The notes beneath the pieces are model-generated. The model saw nothing but the letters and a program-made list of their open reading frames with translations, was not told the DNA's origin and ran no database searches. Positions 31,601-39,839 of a stretch of 64,000 nucleotides of DNA are shown piece after piece; within the stretch, counting starts at the first letter, position 1, and each line of letters opens with the position of its first letter. The stretch comes from CAWEFA01 sp963851385 (lineage in GTDB: Bacteria; Bacteroidota; Bacteroidia; Bacteroidales; DTGW01), in contig CAWKPE010000033.1 in NCBI GenBank assembly GCA_963851385.1, forward strand, positions 124,001 through 188,000, in the 5' to 3' direction. Position numbers and translations under genes: made by a program.

Positions 31601-31821
31601 TGGCATTTATTTTTGGAGTATTACCTTTGGCTTTTGCAACCGGGGCAGGCGCTGTAGCCCGCAGAACAATTGGATTTACGGTATTGGGTGGAATGATATC
31701 GGCTTCATCAATAGCCATATTTATTGTTCCAGTGCTGTTTGTAGTGATTATTAAAATTACTTACGGCAAAAAGCAACTCAACTACTTGGTTCAACATCGT
31801 GATGAGTTAAAAATGCAATAA
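28648..31821 (+). CDS. AcrB-type RND efflux pump, second copy with D-to-N relay change
   Basis: 1057 residues, collinear with the upstream pump over its whole length and clearly a tandem paralogue (same MIADTFIKRPVTAIV start, same KSKYVI and QNWRATLIP segments). All 12 membrane helices and both porter loops are present. The key difference is helix 4: GIVVDNAIIVVE, so the position equivalent to AcrB D408 is Asn410, while Asp409 and the helix-10 lysine (LAAKNAILIVEYAKV) are kept. In AcrB this aspartate is needed for proton coupling, though some other RND families naturally have DN. Two adjacent pumps with one adaptor recall MdtBC, which works as a mixed trimer with unequal subunits. Co-assembly is my inference. 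Confidence 0.93.
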   Translation: MIADTFIKRPVTAIVISLVIAILGTICIFTLPVNQYPNITPPAVSVSGTYTGADAITVEQNVATPVEEAINGVSGMEYIQSNSTSTGMMSINTTFKVGTNIDVATLNVQNRVGIAKPLLPLSVSRLGLTVRARNISQLMQVVLFSPKGTHNITFLDNYANIYLMDAMLRVTGVGDINSRSDNFSMRIWMNPNKMASFSITPQDVINALNEQNVQVAAGAVGAPPQEPTQTNELTILVNGRLNKVSDFEKIIVKAIPATGQMVYIKDIARVELGKFTYASNSYCDGKRSSALMVYALPSANALDVAKGVYAELETLKKSFPEDVDYKVPFEAVTIVKVSMNEVVHTLFIALCLVAFVVFLFLQNWRATLIPVLAIPVSILGTFIFFVPLKFTINTLTMFGFVLAIGIVVDNAIIVVEAVQRYIDDNKVSVKEATKHALKDITAPVIAVALVLASVFVPVAFIPGIVGRLYQQFAITIAISMLISTFIALSLTPALCILLLKPYHIDEKSKGLYKFFYWFNTILNKITFRYSNGVKKGIRKSKYVIILLLIIGIATYFLFKFKPSGFIPNEDMGRLQVTYELPEASSTIQSVEFMTKLMRVVGETPGVGHYIASSGFNVTNGAQKSNSGTIFCQLKPWSQRSKSGEQVPGIVEVMFKRVAKAGLKNAKVVIMQPAPIPGIGQSAGFSFQVEQRNTSDDVHAFEKVVRKFVAEANKNPAISRAVTYFSAHTPSFNLTVDREKCKKMGVSISDVFSTIQSYMGSSYVNDFTLYNRTYHVVIQADTIYRRLVSDMGKYYVRNKNGDMLPISSLISYQPIEAAPVIPHFNIFRSAEVDGGPAFGYSSGQAIDAIKEVAAKTLPRGYGYEFSGLSYEEIIAGSQTIYIFLFSLIFVFLFLAALYESWSVPFAIMLSVPIGAFGAILTLTFIPSLSNNVYAQIGLITLIGLAAKNAILIVEYAKVRVDKGEDLLQSTIDAVSLRLRPIIMTSMAFIFGVLPLAFATGAGAVARRTIGFTVLGGMISASSIAIFIVPVLFVVIIKITYGKKQLNYLVQHRDELKMQ

Positions 31822-31938
31822 ACCACAAGGGAAATGAGAGAAAATGAAGAGAATTAGCATGAAGATTTTAGAATCAAATCAGGTCATATGGTGTTCCTCT
31901 TCCTCATTCGGCAAGCCATGCGCCAGCCCGTTACAATA

Positions 31939-31979
31939 TTTGCCTATAATCATTATTAATTTTTTAAGGTATAGGCAAA
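31939..31979 (+). terminator. Hairpin after the RND operon
   Basis: TTTGCCTATA (31939-31948) pairs perfectly with TATAGGCAAA (31970-31979), loop 21 nt, with A/T flanks. It may terminate the efflux operon. Immediately downstream (about 31982-32024) is an unusually GC-rich patch with TGTGAC/GTCACA ends, possibly a second folded element. The 326-base gap has no gene. Confidence 0.45.
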
Positions 31980-32095
31980 AAATGTGACGCCCATGGGTTA
32001 CGCTTCGCTGCAGGCTGTCACAATACTTGCTGCTCAGTTGTCATCGTCATAACCTTCTTTAACAACTCATATAAGAAGAATTCGAAAAAAAACAA

Positions 32096-32103
32096 TATAT
32101 TTG
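32096..32103 (+). promoter_or_regulatory. Candidate -7 promoter box
   Basis: TATATTTG matches TAnnTTTG and lies 44 bases before the next start codon. No good -33 box is present at the normal spacing, so confidence is limited. Confidence 0.35.
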
Positions 32104-32147
32104 TTTATATATGAATTATTTAGGTTATTAATCAACCAATTTGTATT

Positions 32148-32887
32148 ATGAAAAAGTTTTTTGCAATTATATCAGTTTTTATCTGTTTGAATACAATGTT
32201 ATTTGCTCAACAATCATCAGACAGTAGTGTGCCTAAATTTACATTTGGTATTTTGGGCGGGTTAAATATTCCCAATCTCACTGGAGGCAGCGGCAACGAA
32301 TTAAGCAGTGGTTATGGTTCTCGCATAGGAGAAGCTTTTGGTTTGACTGCTACTTACGCATTAAGTTCAAATTTTGCTTTGCGAGCCGATGCATTATATT
32401 CAAGCGAAGGTGGTAAAAGAAACGGATTTCAGGCTTTTGGCCCCAATCCTTATTCACCTGGAACATACTTTTATGCTAATATTAACAATGAATCTATTTT
32501 GAATTATTTTGAAGTACCCGTTATGTTGAAATATACTATTCATGTAACCAGTTCATTAAAGTTTTATGTAAATTTTGGACCTTATATAGGCTTCTTATTG
32601 AATGCTAAAAATAAGGTAAGTGGAAATAGTATTATTTATGCTGATAAAGCAGGAACAATACCAATCTCGACCGTTGCAACATCATTTGATTCCAATACAA
32701 CTGCATTAATCCTGTTAATTTTGGTTTGGCAGGTGGCATTGGAATAACCAAATCGGTTGGTTTTGGTGAAATTTTCATTGATATTAGAGGTGCATATGGT
32801 TTGTCCGTTGTTCAAAAGAGTTCTCAGGACGGGAACAACCATATAGGGAATTTATTGATAGCTTTGGGGTATTCTATTCCTTTATGA
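32148..32887 (+). pseudogene. Outer-membrane beta-barrel protein (PorT/OmpW-like), frameshifted
   Basis: A signal peptide (MKKFFAIISVFICLNTMLFAQ) leads into a barrel-type sequence: FTFGILGGLNIPNL, FGLTATYALSSNFALRADAL, YFEVPVMLKYTIH and LKFYVNFGPYIGFLL. This is typical of the small outer-membrane beta-barrel family (OMP_b-brl_2) common in Bacteroidota. At about 32,703 the frame shifts by one base: reading on in the other frame gives INPVNFGLAGGIGIT and ends in NLLIALGYSIPL at 32,887, a proper barrel end. Adding one A at GCATTAA would repair it. Either a real frameshift mutation or a one-base sequencing error is possible. The family has no assigned transport role. Confidence 0.65.
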
Positions 32888-32964
32888 CAAATAAACTTTT
32901 TTATTTCTAATTCATAGAATTTATAAGTGCGATAGCATAACAATAAATTAAAAACAAATAGAAA

Positions 32965-33303
32965 ATGGAAAACACAGACACAACTCAGAGTACCATTATG
33001 AAATGGTATCACTACATCGCGGCATTTTTTGCCGGTACATTTTTAACTAATGTAATTCCTCATTTTGTGAATGGCATTTCGGGTAATTATTTTCCTACTC
33101 CATTTGCCGTTCCGCCCGGCAAAGGTTTATCGTCACCAATGATTAATGTTTTATGGGCATTGTTTAATTTACTCATTGGATATTTACTATTCAGGTTTAG
33201 CAGGTTGAACGCAAAGAACAAATTATCTATGGTAATTTTCTTTGCTGGAATTATATTCATTAGCATTATGCTTAGCAATGCTTTTATGGATAAAGTAAAA
33301 TAG
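32965..33303 (+). CDS. Small three-helix membrane protein of unknown function
   Basis: 112 residues. Three hydrophobic segments are visible: about 13-33 (WYHYIAAFFAGTFLTNVIP), 55-78 (INVLWALFNLLIGYLLF) and 88-107 (MVIFFAGIIFISIML). There is no signal peptide and no motif I recognise. The N-terminal tail is short and hydrophilic (MENTDTTQSTIMKW). It stands alone between a barrel gene and a convergent aldo/keto reductase relic, with a clear terminator 15 bases after its stop. Codon pattern and the terminator support a real gene. Confidence 0.6.
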   Translation: MENTDTTQSTIMKWYHYIAAFFAGTFLTNVIPHFVNGISGNYFPTPFAVPPGKGLSSPMINVLWALFNLLIGYLLFRFSRLNAKNKLSMVIFFAGIIFISIMLSNAFMDKVK

Positions 33304-33317
33304 TTGCTTTTGAAAAA

Positions 33318-33352
33318 AGCCAGTTCTTACTCTCAAAATGTAAAAACTGGCT
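33318..33352 (+). terminator. Terminator between convergent genes
   Basis: AGCCAGTT (33318-33325) and AACTGGCT (33345-33352) form a perfect 8-bp stem flanked by AAAAA upstream and TATATTTTATTTT downstream. It could act in both directions, serving also the minus-strand reductase gene. Confidence 0.6.
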
Positions 33353-33418
33353 ATATTTTATTTTAAATAGTTTATTCAATCTTTAACTATTTAGCGAAGT
33401 AAACATTATTAAAATACT

Positions 33419-34400
33419 TTATGAATGTCCTAGTACAGGGTGGGGTTGATAAAGTTCTTCCAGTTGTGTGATTTCATCCTGTGTTAATTTTACAGATAAA
33501 GCCGCAATTGCGTCTTCTAAATGTCCAGGTTTGCTGGCTCCTATAATAGGAGCTGTAATAGCAGGTTTGCTCAACATCCAGGCCAATGCTACCTGTGCAT
33601 TGGGCAGTTCCTTTTGAGTTGCAATTTTTGTTAACCTATTTACAATATCAAAATCCGAATCCGCTTTATATAAACTTTTCCCGAATTCGTCTGTTTTTGC
33701 TCGTAAGGTTTCATTTCTTTCCTTAGTTCTTTTCCCGGTTAACAGTCCTCGTGCAAGTGGTGACCAGGGTATTACAGCAATTTTCTGATCCTGGCAAAAA
33801 GGAATCATTTCCCGCTCTTCTTCACGGTATAATAAATTATAATGAGGTTGCATGGAAACAAACCTTGACCATCCATTTAAATCAGCTGTATATAATGCTT
33901 TTGCAAACTGCCAGCTATACATAGAGGATGCTCCTATATACACGTACCTTGCCTGCTTTAACAATATCATGTAGGGCCTCCATTGTCTCTTCAATCGGTG
34001 TATTATAATCCCAACGGTGTATCTGGTAAATATCTACATAATCAGTCTTTAACCGCCTGAGACTTGCATCAATTGAACTCATTATATGTTTGCGGGAAAG
34101 GCCTCCGGCATTAGGTTCCTGGCTCATCTGGTTAAATACTTTAGTGGCTATAACTACATCATCACGTTTTGCAAAATCTTTAAGTGCAGCACCTAAAACT
34201 TCTTCACTTGTACCGTATGAGTAAACATCAGCTGTGTCAAAAAAGTTTATTCCAAGTTCCAATGCTTTTTTAATGAATGGCCTGCTCTGTTCTTCATTTA
34301 AAGCCCATTGCCAACGTTCTGTTGGTTTACCATAGGTCATGGTACCCAAACATAACTTTGATACTTTCATCCCTGTATTGCCGAATCTTATGTATTCCAT
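33419..34400 (-). pseudogene. Aldo/keto reductase, frameshifted
   Basis: The protein reads MEYIRFGNTGMKVSKLCLG from 34400, with the AKR active-site elements FDTADVYSYG (Asp and Tyr), a conserved lysine in VIATKVF, and IYQIHRWDYNTP around the catalytic His. At about 33,940 the frame breaks: removing one base from the CGTGTATATA stretch (coding strand) restores KVRYIGASSMYSWQ. The protein then runs on with VIPWSPLARGLLTG, LPNAQVALAWML and PIIGASKP, the NADP-binding end, to 33,419. Total length would be ~326 residues, normal for YajO/Tas-type AKRs that reduce aldehydes with NADPH. So the gene is otherwise complete with one indel, either a recent mutation or a sequencing error. Confidence 0.75.
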
Positions 34401-34437
34401 AATTTTAAGTATTTAAGAAATTATCATTTTCTGATTT

Positions 34438-35226
34438 CTAGTTTGTTCTTACCAGATTTTGTTTCCAATCATTAAATTGAGTGGCAATAATACGCTGACC
34501 AGTGATCCCATTACTTTCATTACTTGCAAGAAAAACAATAGGTTCAGCTATAATATCCGGACTTAGTAACTTAAAATTCTTTGGTAGAGAATGTTTGAAT
34601 TCATCAGGAATCATACCAGTTTCTGTGGCTCCTCCTGGCAAAAGCATATTGACATCTATTTGATATTCCCTTAAATCTTCTGCCATGATATGCGTCAAAG
34701 ATTCCGCACCAGCGCGTGAAGGCCCATAAGGAATAAAACCCTTCCTCTTCATCGTTTCATGGTTCATTGTAATGTTTGTTATTTTACCTTTTTTTTGATG
34801 AATAAAAAATGGCACAAATGCTTTTGTAACCAAAAAATAGCCGGTCAAATTTGTTTCAATTAAATCACGAAAACCTGAAGCATTGACTTCAAAAAATGGT
34901 TTTGGTTCAGTTAAAAAATAGGGATTTACCGTCCGCATGCCAATACCAGCATTGTTAATAAGCATATCAAGTGTTCCCCAATGTTTTTCAACCCAATGTA
35001 CAGAATTCATAATGGATTGTTCGCTTCTAACATCCATTTCTAATGAATAAGCATCTATTTGTTCATTTTTTAATTCTTTTAATGCTTTGTCCAATCTGTC
35101 CAAAGTACGTGCAGTAATTATTAGTGAGGCACCATGTAAACCCAGAGCTTTTGCCATTGCAAACCCAAGTCCGCTTGATGCACCTGTTATTAAAATCTTT
35201 TTTCCTTTTAGTTTGTCATTTATCAT
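34438..35226 (-). CDS. Short-chain dehydrogenase/reductase with altered catalytic residues
   Basis: 262 residues. The Rossmann motif TGASSGLG (residues about 15-22) and LDMLINNAGIG are clear, so NAD(P) binding is expected. The catalytic region reads ITNITMNHETM then IPYGPSRAGAE. The tyrosine is present, but the usual lysine of YxxxK is Arg, and the position of the catalytic serine (13 before Tyr) is Met. Hence it is a non-canonical SDR that may reduce poorly, use different chemistry or bind cofactor in a regulatory way. It lies 37 bases upstream of the aldo/keto reductase relic on the same strand and likely shared its transcript. The substrate is unknown. Confidence 0.8.
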   Translation of the reverse strand: MINDKLKGKKILITGASSGLGFAMAKALGLHGASLIITARTLDRLDKALKELKNEQIDAYSLEMDVRSEQSIMNSVHWVEKHWGTLDMLINNAGIGMRTVNPYFLTEPKPFFEVNASGFRDLIETNLTGYFLVTKAFVPFFIHQKKGKITNITMNHETMKRKGFIPYGPSRAGAESLTHIMAEDLREYQIDVNMLLPGGATETGMIPDEFKHSLPKNFKLLSPDIIAEPIVFLASNESNGITGQRIIATQFNDWKQNLVRTN

Positions 35227-35555
35227 GTTTAATAGTTTATGTCATTCTTTTGTCAAAGCTCATTAAACTTTAAGTGTTAGATTGGAATTATAAAACAGGA
35301 AATAATAACATTCATCATAAACAAATTTAGTTCAAAAACTACTGTAATTTAATGGCTTTTGTCAAATTGTAAAAAAAATGACGTTTTTTCCTATATGCTC
35401 AAAAATTAAGTTGAAAATTAATACAATATCAGTAGAAAATAAAAAGGCAGAAATTAAACGAATTAAGTCTTAGGCGCTCTTACAAGCCGAAGGTGAGTAA
35501 CAAAGCAGTCTCGCTGATACAATATTAAAATAATATAAAATGTCAGCAAAGTCAG

Positions 35556-35581
35556 GCGGGTTCGAGTCCCGTCCGGACCGC
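35556..35581 (+). other. Isolated tRNA-Asp 3' end, candidate attachment site
   Basis: These 26 bases are the T arm (GCGGG, TTCGAGT, CCCGT), the 3' acceptor strand CCGGACC and discriminator G of a tRNA-Asp. The T arm and G73 match bacterial tRNA-Asp. The 5' acceptor strand GGTCCGG, D arm and GUC anticodon arm are absent upstream. A 3' tRNA end alone is the usual att duplicate left at the far end of an integrated element. The orientation places the element to the left. The surrounding 594-base gap also has a GC-richer patch (35,465-35,515), a hairpin with GCTGA (35,510-35,514) and TCAGC (35,543-35,547), and the palindrome at 35,722. No other gene is seen. Confidence 0.65.
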
Positions 35582-35721
35582 TTAAGCTCTATTAATTTAT
35601 GGCTTTTTTATCGGTTTTACTAAGTAATAATTTTAATTAATATCTATATCTTTGAAAAGTTGAACATAAAAATTTGCATCCATAAAAATGATTTTCTTTA
35701 AGAATGTCTTTTTTGATTCAT

Positions 35722-35744
35722 AATAGTATTTCAAAAATACTATT
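35722..35744. repeat. Perfect short palindrome upstream of TonB receptor gene
   Basis: AATAGTATTT (35722-35731) and AAATACTATT (35735-35744) are perfect inverted repeats with a 3-base centre, 76 bases before the receptor start. It could be an operator for a dimeric regulator or an RNA hairpin; neither is proven. Confidence 0.4.
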
Positions 35745-35819
35745 TATATGTAGCATTAGTCATATTCAAAGTTTATATATAAATTTAGCGATTATTTGGT
35801 ATTAAATGATTTAATGTAA

Positions 35820-38546
35820 ATGCCTAAAAGCATATTAAAGAGTAAGAATTTAATTGTATTTTTTTTGACTTTGTTTTTGCAATTTACTGCTATTGCTCAG
35901 AAAAAAGAAGAAATCAAGATTTCCGGCACTTACCGTAATATTGGTTTGATAACTTTCTTAAATGAAATAGAGAAGAAATATTCTATCGTTTTTTATTACG
36001 ATCCATCTTGGTTTCAGAATGATACCATTAATCTTTTCTTTAATAATACTCCATTAACAGAAGCTCTTCAAAGAGCCATAAAAAGCAAATCTGTTGTACA
36101 AGTGCAAGATTCATATTTTGTTTTTCTTCCAAATGAGGAGATTGCAATACTTAATGGCCAAAAAAATATAGAAGAAAGTGTTGAATTAGGTACCAGGATT
36201 ATTGGTAATCCAATTGAAGCGGGGAAATTTAATAAAGTCTTAATAAAAGGAGTTGTAAGTGATGGGAAAAATGGTGAACCATTAATTGGATCAACTATAC
36301 AAATTGAAAATACTAACATTGCAAATGTAACAAATACACAGGGACAATACTTACTTTCTGTTTCTCCGGGTGTTTACAATTTAATTATTTCTAATGTGGG
36401 TTATGAAAGAACTATTCAAAAAGTAAAAGTCATTAGTAATGGTGAATTGAATATTGAACTATTTGAAAAAGCAACAAAAATAAATGAGATAGTGGTATAC
36501 GCTCAAAAAGCTGATCGTAATGTTAGAAGTAGCCAAATGAGTATTGTTGAACTCGATTCAAAATCAATTAAACAATTGCCTGCCATAATCGGTGAAAAAG
36601 ATATTGTAAAAAGTTTCACAATGATGCCTGGAGTTAAGTCAGTAGGCGAATTCGGATCTGGCATTAATATCAGAGGTGGAAGTGTGGACCAAAACCTTTT
36701 TCTTCTGGAAGGTGCACCTTTATTTAACACTTCGCATGTTTTTGGACTTATTTCAGTTATTAACCCTGATGCAGTAAACAATGTGACTTTGTATAAAGGT
36801 AATATACCGGCTAATTTTGGTGAACGAGTTTCATCTGTCATGGATATTCAATTAAAAGATAATAATCCTAAAGTTTTTGGTGCTAGCGGAGGTATTGGCA
36901 TTTATTATAGCAGGTTAATGTGCGAAATTCCGTTATATAAAGAAAATCTTTCAATTAAAATTGGGGCTCGCACTAGTTACTCAAACTGGATATTAAGACA
37001 ACTAAATGACTATAATCTCAGAAATAGTAAAATTGGTTTTTATGATTTTAACAGTGTACTTAATTGGAGTTTTGATAAAAACCGAATCATAGCAATGGTT
37101 TATATGAGTAATGATGATTTTAATTATGCTAATGAATTCAACTATATGTATAGGAATAGTTTAGGTTCAATTAGTTGGAATCATTATATAACAAGAGATA
37201 TGACTACCTCATTGGCATATAGTTTTAGCCAATATAAAATGACAGAAGATAGTTTGATAACCGAAAATGAGCAATCAAGAATGTTTTCTGAAGTGAATTC
37301 CCATAGCGTAAAATTTAATATTTCATCTCGAATAAATAATTCACAGACTCTTGATGCCGGAATAAATGGAATATATTATTTAATTCTTCCGGGGGAAAAG
37401 ACACCACTAAATAATCAAAGTATAATCAAGCCTATATCATTAAATAATGAAAAAGCTTTAGAAGATGCTCTTTATATTAACGATAAATGGGATATCAATA
37501 ATATTTTTAGTATTAATGCCGGGCTCAGGTATTCTTTATATTCAAAGCTTGGTCCAGGAATAACATACTTTTATCAACCTGGCAGAACCAAGCTGCCTGA
37601 TACTAAAACAGACTCTACAAAATATGGAAATAACAAAATAATGCAGCAATATCATGGTTTAGAACCTCGTTTTGCATTAAAAATTCAATTGGAAAATTCA
37701 AGCTCTGTTAAGTTGAGTTATAATAGAAATTATCAGTATATTTCTTTAATTTCAAATACTGCTGTACCCAATCCCAATGATATTTGGAAACTTGATGATA
37801 AATACATAAATCCTATTGAATGTAATCATTTTGCTTTAGGATATTATAAGAATTTCGATCAAAACAAAATAGAAACATCTGTAGAACTTTATTACAAGTC
37901 CCTGAAAAATCTTGTTGAATATAAAAATGGTGCTCAATTAGTTATGAATCCAACTCTTGAAACTGAACTTATTGAAGCAGATGGTAGAAACTATGGAATA
38001 GAATTGTATATTAAAAAAAATTCGGGTGAAGTTGACGGATGGATCAGTTATACATATTCACGCTCATTGAAAAAAACTAACAGTTCTTATCCTGAAGAGA
38101 TAATAAATAATAATCAATATTATCCTTCATCTTTTGACAAACCCCATGAGTTAACTTTAATGGCAACATGGCATATTAATCGGCGGATTAGATTTGCCGG
38201 TAATTTTGATTTTAGCACCGGACGAGCTATTACTGTTCCTTTATTACAATATAGCATTTTTGGTCAACAGGTACTTCAATATTCGGACCGTAATATATAT
38301 AGATTACCAGATTATCACAGGTTGGATTTGTCATTAAGTGTAGATGAAAATTTAAGAATAAAAAAACAATGGAAGGGAAGTTGGACATTGTCAGTAATTA
38401 ATGTTTACGCACGAAAAAATATATATTCAATTTATTATGTGAAGGAAACTCCTTCTGCTGAAAATAATTATAATAATTATGCACTATATAAGCTCATTAT
38501 AATAGGTATACCACTTGTAAGTCTTACTTATAACTTTATTTTTTAA
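35820..38546 (+). CDS. TonB-dependent receptor with STN-like and carboxypeptidase-like N-terminal domains
   Basis: 908 residues with a signal peptide (1-27, ending TAIAQ). Residues about 30-110 (FLNEIEKKYSIVFYYDPSWF then NNTPLTEALQRAIK) form a secretin/TonB short N-terminal (STN) domain, often linked to anti-sigma signalling. Residues about 143-225 are a CarboxypepD_reg-like domain (KGVVSDGKNGEPLIGSTIQI). The plug starts with INEIVVYAQKADRNV and contains GINIRGGSVDQNLFLLEGAP. The beta-barrel extends to the terminal Phe. It should bind and import an unknown ligand. It overlaps closely (8-base gap) with a DUF4249 lipoprotein gene, a pairing common in Bacteroidota. The DNA here looks more AT-rich than in the glycosidase region. 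Confidence 0.9.
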   Translation: MPKSILKSKNLIVFFLTLFLQFTAIAQKKEEIKISGTYRNIGLITFLNEIEKKYSIVFYYDPSWFQNDTINLFFNNTPLTEALQRAIKSKSVVQVQDSYFVFLPNEEIAILNGQKNIEESVELGTRIIGNPIEAGKFNKVLIKGVVSDGKNGEPLIGSTIQIENTNIANVTNTQGQYLLSVSPGVYNLIISNVGYERTIQKVKVISNGELNIELFEKATKINEIVVYAQKADRNVRSSQMSIVELDSKSIKQLPAIIGEKDIVKSFTMMPGVKSVGEFGSGINIRGGSVDQNLFLLEGAPLFNTSHVFGLISVINPDAVNNVTLYKGNIPANFGERVSSVMDIQLKDNNPKVFGASGGIGIYYSRLMCEIPLYKENLSIKIGARTSYSNWILRQLNDYNLRNSKIGFYDFNSVLNWSFDKNRIIAMVYMSNDDFNYANEFNYMYRNSLGSISWNHYITRDMTTSLAYSFSQYKMTEDSLITENEQSRMFSEVNSHSVKFNISSRINNSQTLDAGINGIYYLILPGEKTPLNNQSIIKPISLNNEKALEDALYINDKWDINNIFSINAGLRYSLYSKLGPGITYFYQPGRTKLPDTKTDSTKYGNNKIMQQYHGLEPRFALKIQLENSSSVKLSYNRNYQYISLISNTAVPNPNDIWKLDDKYINPIECNHFALGYYKNFDQNKIETSVELYYKSLKNLVEYKNGAQLVMNPTLETELIEADGRNYGIELYIKKNSGEVDGWISYTYSRSLKKTNSSYPEEIINNNQYYPSSFDKPHELTLMATWHINRRIRFAGNFDFSTGRAITVPLLQYSIFGQQVLQYSDRNIYRLPDYHRLDLSLSVDENLRIKKQWKGSWTLSVINVYARKNIYSIYYVKETPSAENNYNNYALYKLIIIGIPLVSLTYNFIF

Positions 38547-38554
38547 TATTACAT

Positions 38555-39712
38555 ATGATTAAAAAACAAATATACTTTTTGCGATATGCTTTTTTGATTT
38601 ATATTATTGTCTTTGAAGTGTCATGCCGAGAGCCATTTGATTACAGTCTACCTGGTTCTGACCAGAAAGTTCTTGTAGTTGATGGTTTGGTTACAAATGA
38701 CTTTGGACCTTATATGATTACTCTTTCTCAGGCAGTACCATATGGAAAAAATAATCAGCTACCAGTAAAAAAAGCTCATGTCTATGTTGTAGATGATTCA
38801 AACAAGAGCTATATATTTACTGAGAAATCATTTGGTCAATATATATCAGATTCTGCTAGCTTTAAAGGTGAAATTGGCAGAACTTATACTTTGTATATTC
38901 AGACGGCCGACGGACTTGAGTATCGTTCAAATCCTTGCAAAATAGAACCTGAAAGCAAGATTGACAGCGTATATGGTTTTAATGAACAATTTCTGCTTTA
39001 CCCGGCAGGAACTCAGGATAATTCAGATGATATTTACGCAGACGGCTTACATATTTATACCGATATTTCTTACAGTGCCAATCAAAAAATGAATACCATG
39101 TTGGATGCTATAATTGCCACTCCTTATACAATGACAGAGTGGCACTTCATTTATAAAATTCATTATAACATCACATTTAATAAAGACTCAACAGTAATTA
39201 TAAGAACCCCGGACGGATATGTTAAAACTGATTCGTTTGAAATTATAACAACATCTTACAATACTCAAATACTAAATTCCTTGCCAATAATAAAAACTAA
39301 TAGTGATTATAGTTCAGGAAGCAAGATAAATAAAATACCGATAGGATATTTTAACGGAACTCCTTATTCCGAAACAATTAATGATTCAACTTTTTATTCT
39401 GAAGGAGGAAATTGGGTTTTACTTATGAAAGCCTATACCATATCAAACGAAACATTCAATTATTTTTATAACCTTACGCATCAGATTGATGGAAGCAATA
39501 ACTTTTTTGAACCTATACCAGTTCAATTAAAAGGTAACATAACATGTACAAGCGATAGCTCAATATTAGTTTTTGGCCTTTTTCAAGCAAATTCAATTGT
39601 TAAAAAATATATAGGTATTGTAAATAATGGACTCAACTATAAATGCGTTACTGCTTACCAAATGCCACCTATTTCAAGAGATAGTATTGGAGGAACACCG
39701 AATTTTAAATGA
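38555..39712 (+). CDS. DUF4249 lipoprotein
   Basis: 385 residues. The signal ends in FEVSC (Cys24), so the protein is lipid-anchored. The start of the mature part (REPFDYSLPGSDQKVLVVDG, LVTNDFGPYMITLSQAVPYG) and the short beta-rich segments (VKKAHVYVVDDSNKSYIFTE, GEIGRTYTLYIQTADGLEYR) are characteristic of DUF4249. Such proteins sit next to STN-containing TonB receptors and are thought to be surface partners of the receptor, perhaps with a SusD-like role. That role is inference. It shares an operon with the receptor upstream, and an MG2-like gene follows after 127 bases. Confidence 0.85.
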   Translation: MIKKQIYFLRYAFLIYIIVFEVSCREPFDYSLPGSDQKVLVVDGLVTNDFGPYMITLSQAVPYGKNNQLPVKKAHVYVVDDSNKSYIFTEKSFGQYISDSASFKGEIGRTYTLYIQTADGLEYRSNPCKIEPESKIDSVYGFNEQFLLYPAGTQDNSDDIYADGLHIYTDISYSANQKMNTMLDAIIATPYTMTEWHFIYKIHYNITFNKDSTVIIRTPDGYVKTDSFEIITTSYNTQILNSLPIIKTNSDYSSGSKINKIPIGYFNGTPYSETINDSTFYSEGGNWVLLMKAYTISNETFNYFYNLTHQIDGSNNFFEPIPVQLKGNITCTSDSSILVFGLFQANSIVKKYIGIVNNGLNYKCVTAYQMPPISRDSIGGTPNFK

Positions 39713-39839
39713 AAAAATTAATTTGAAATATTAATATATGTTCAATTACATGAAAATAAAAACAACCTAGGATGATTGTTGATAAATATTGCTTTTATAA
39801 TAATTTAAATTTTCATTTTAAATAACAACCTCTCTCAAA

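Noticed and set aside
35465..35581. tmRNA (ssrA) 3' end
   Set aside because: The T arm and CCGGACC-G acceptor strand fit tRNA-Asp, and no tag-peptide frame or GGGGC-type 5' end is found upstream.
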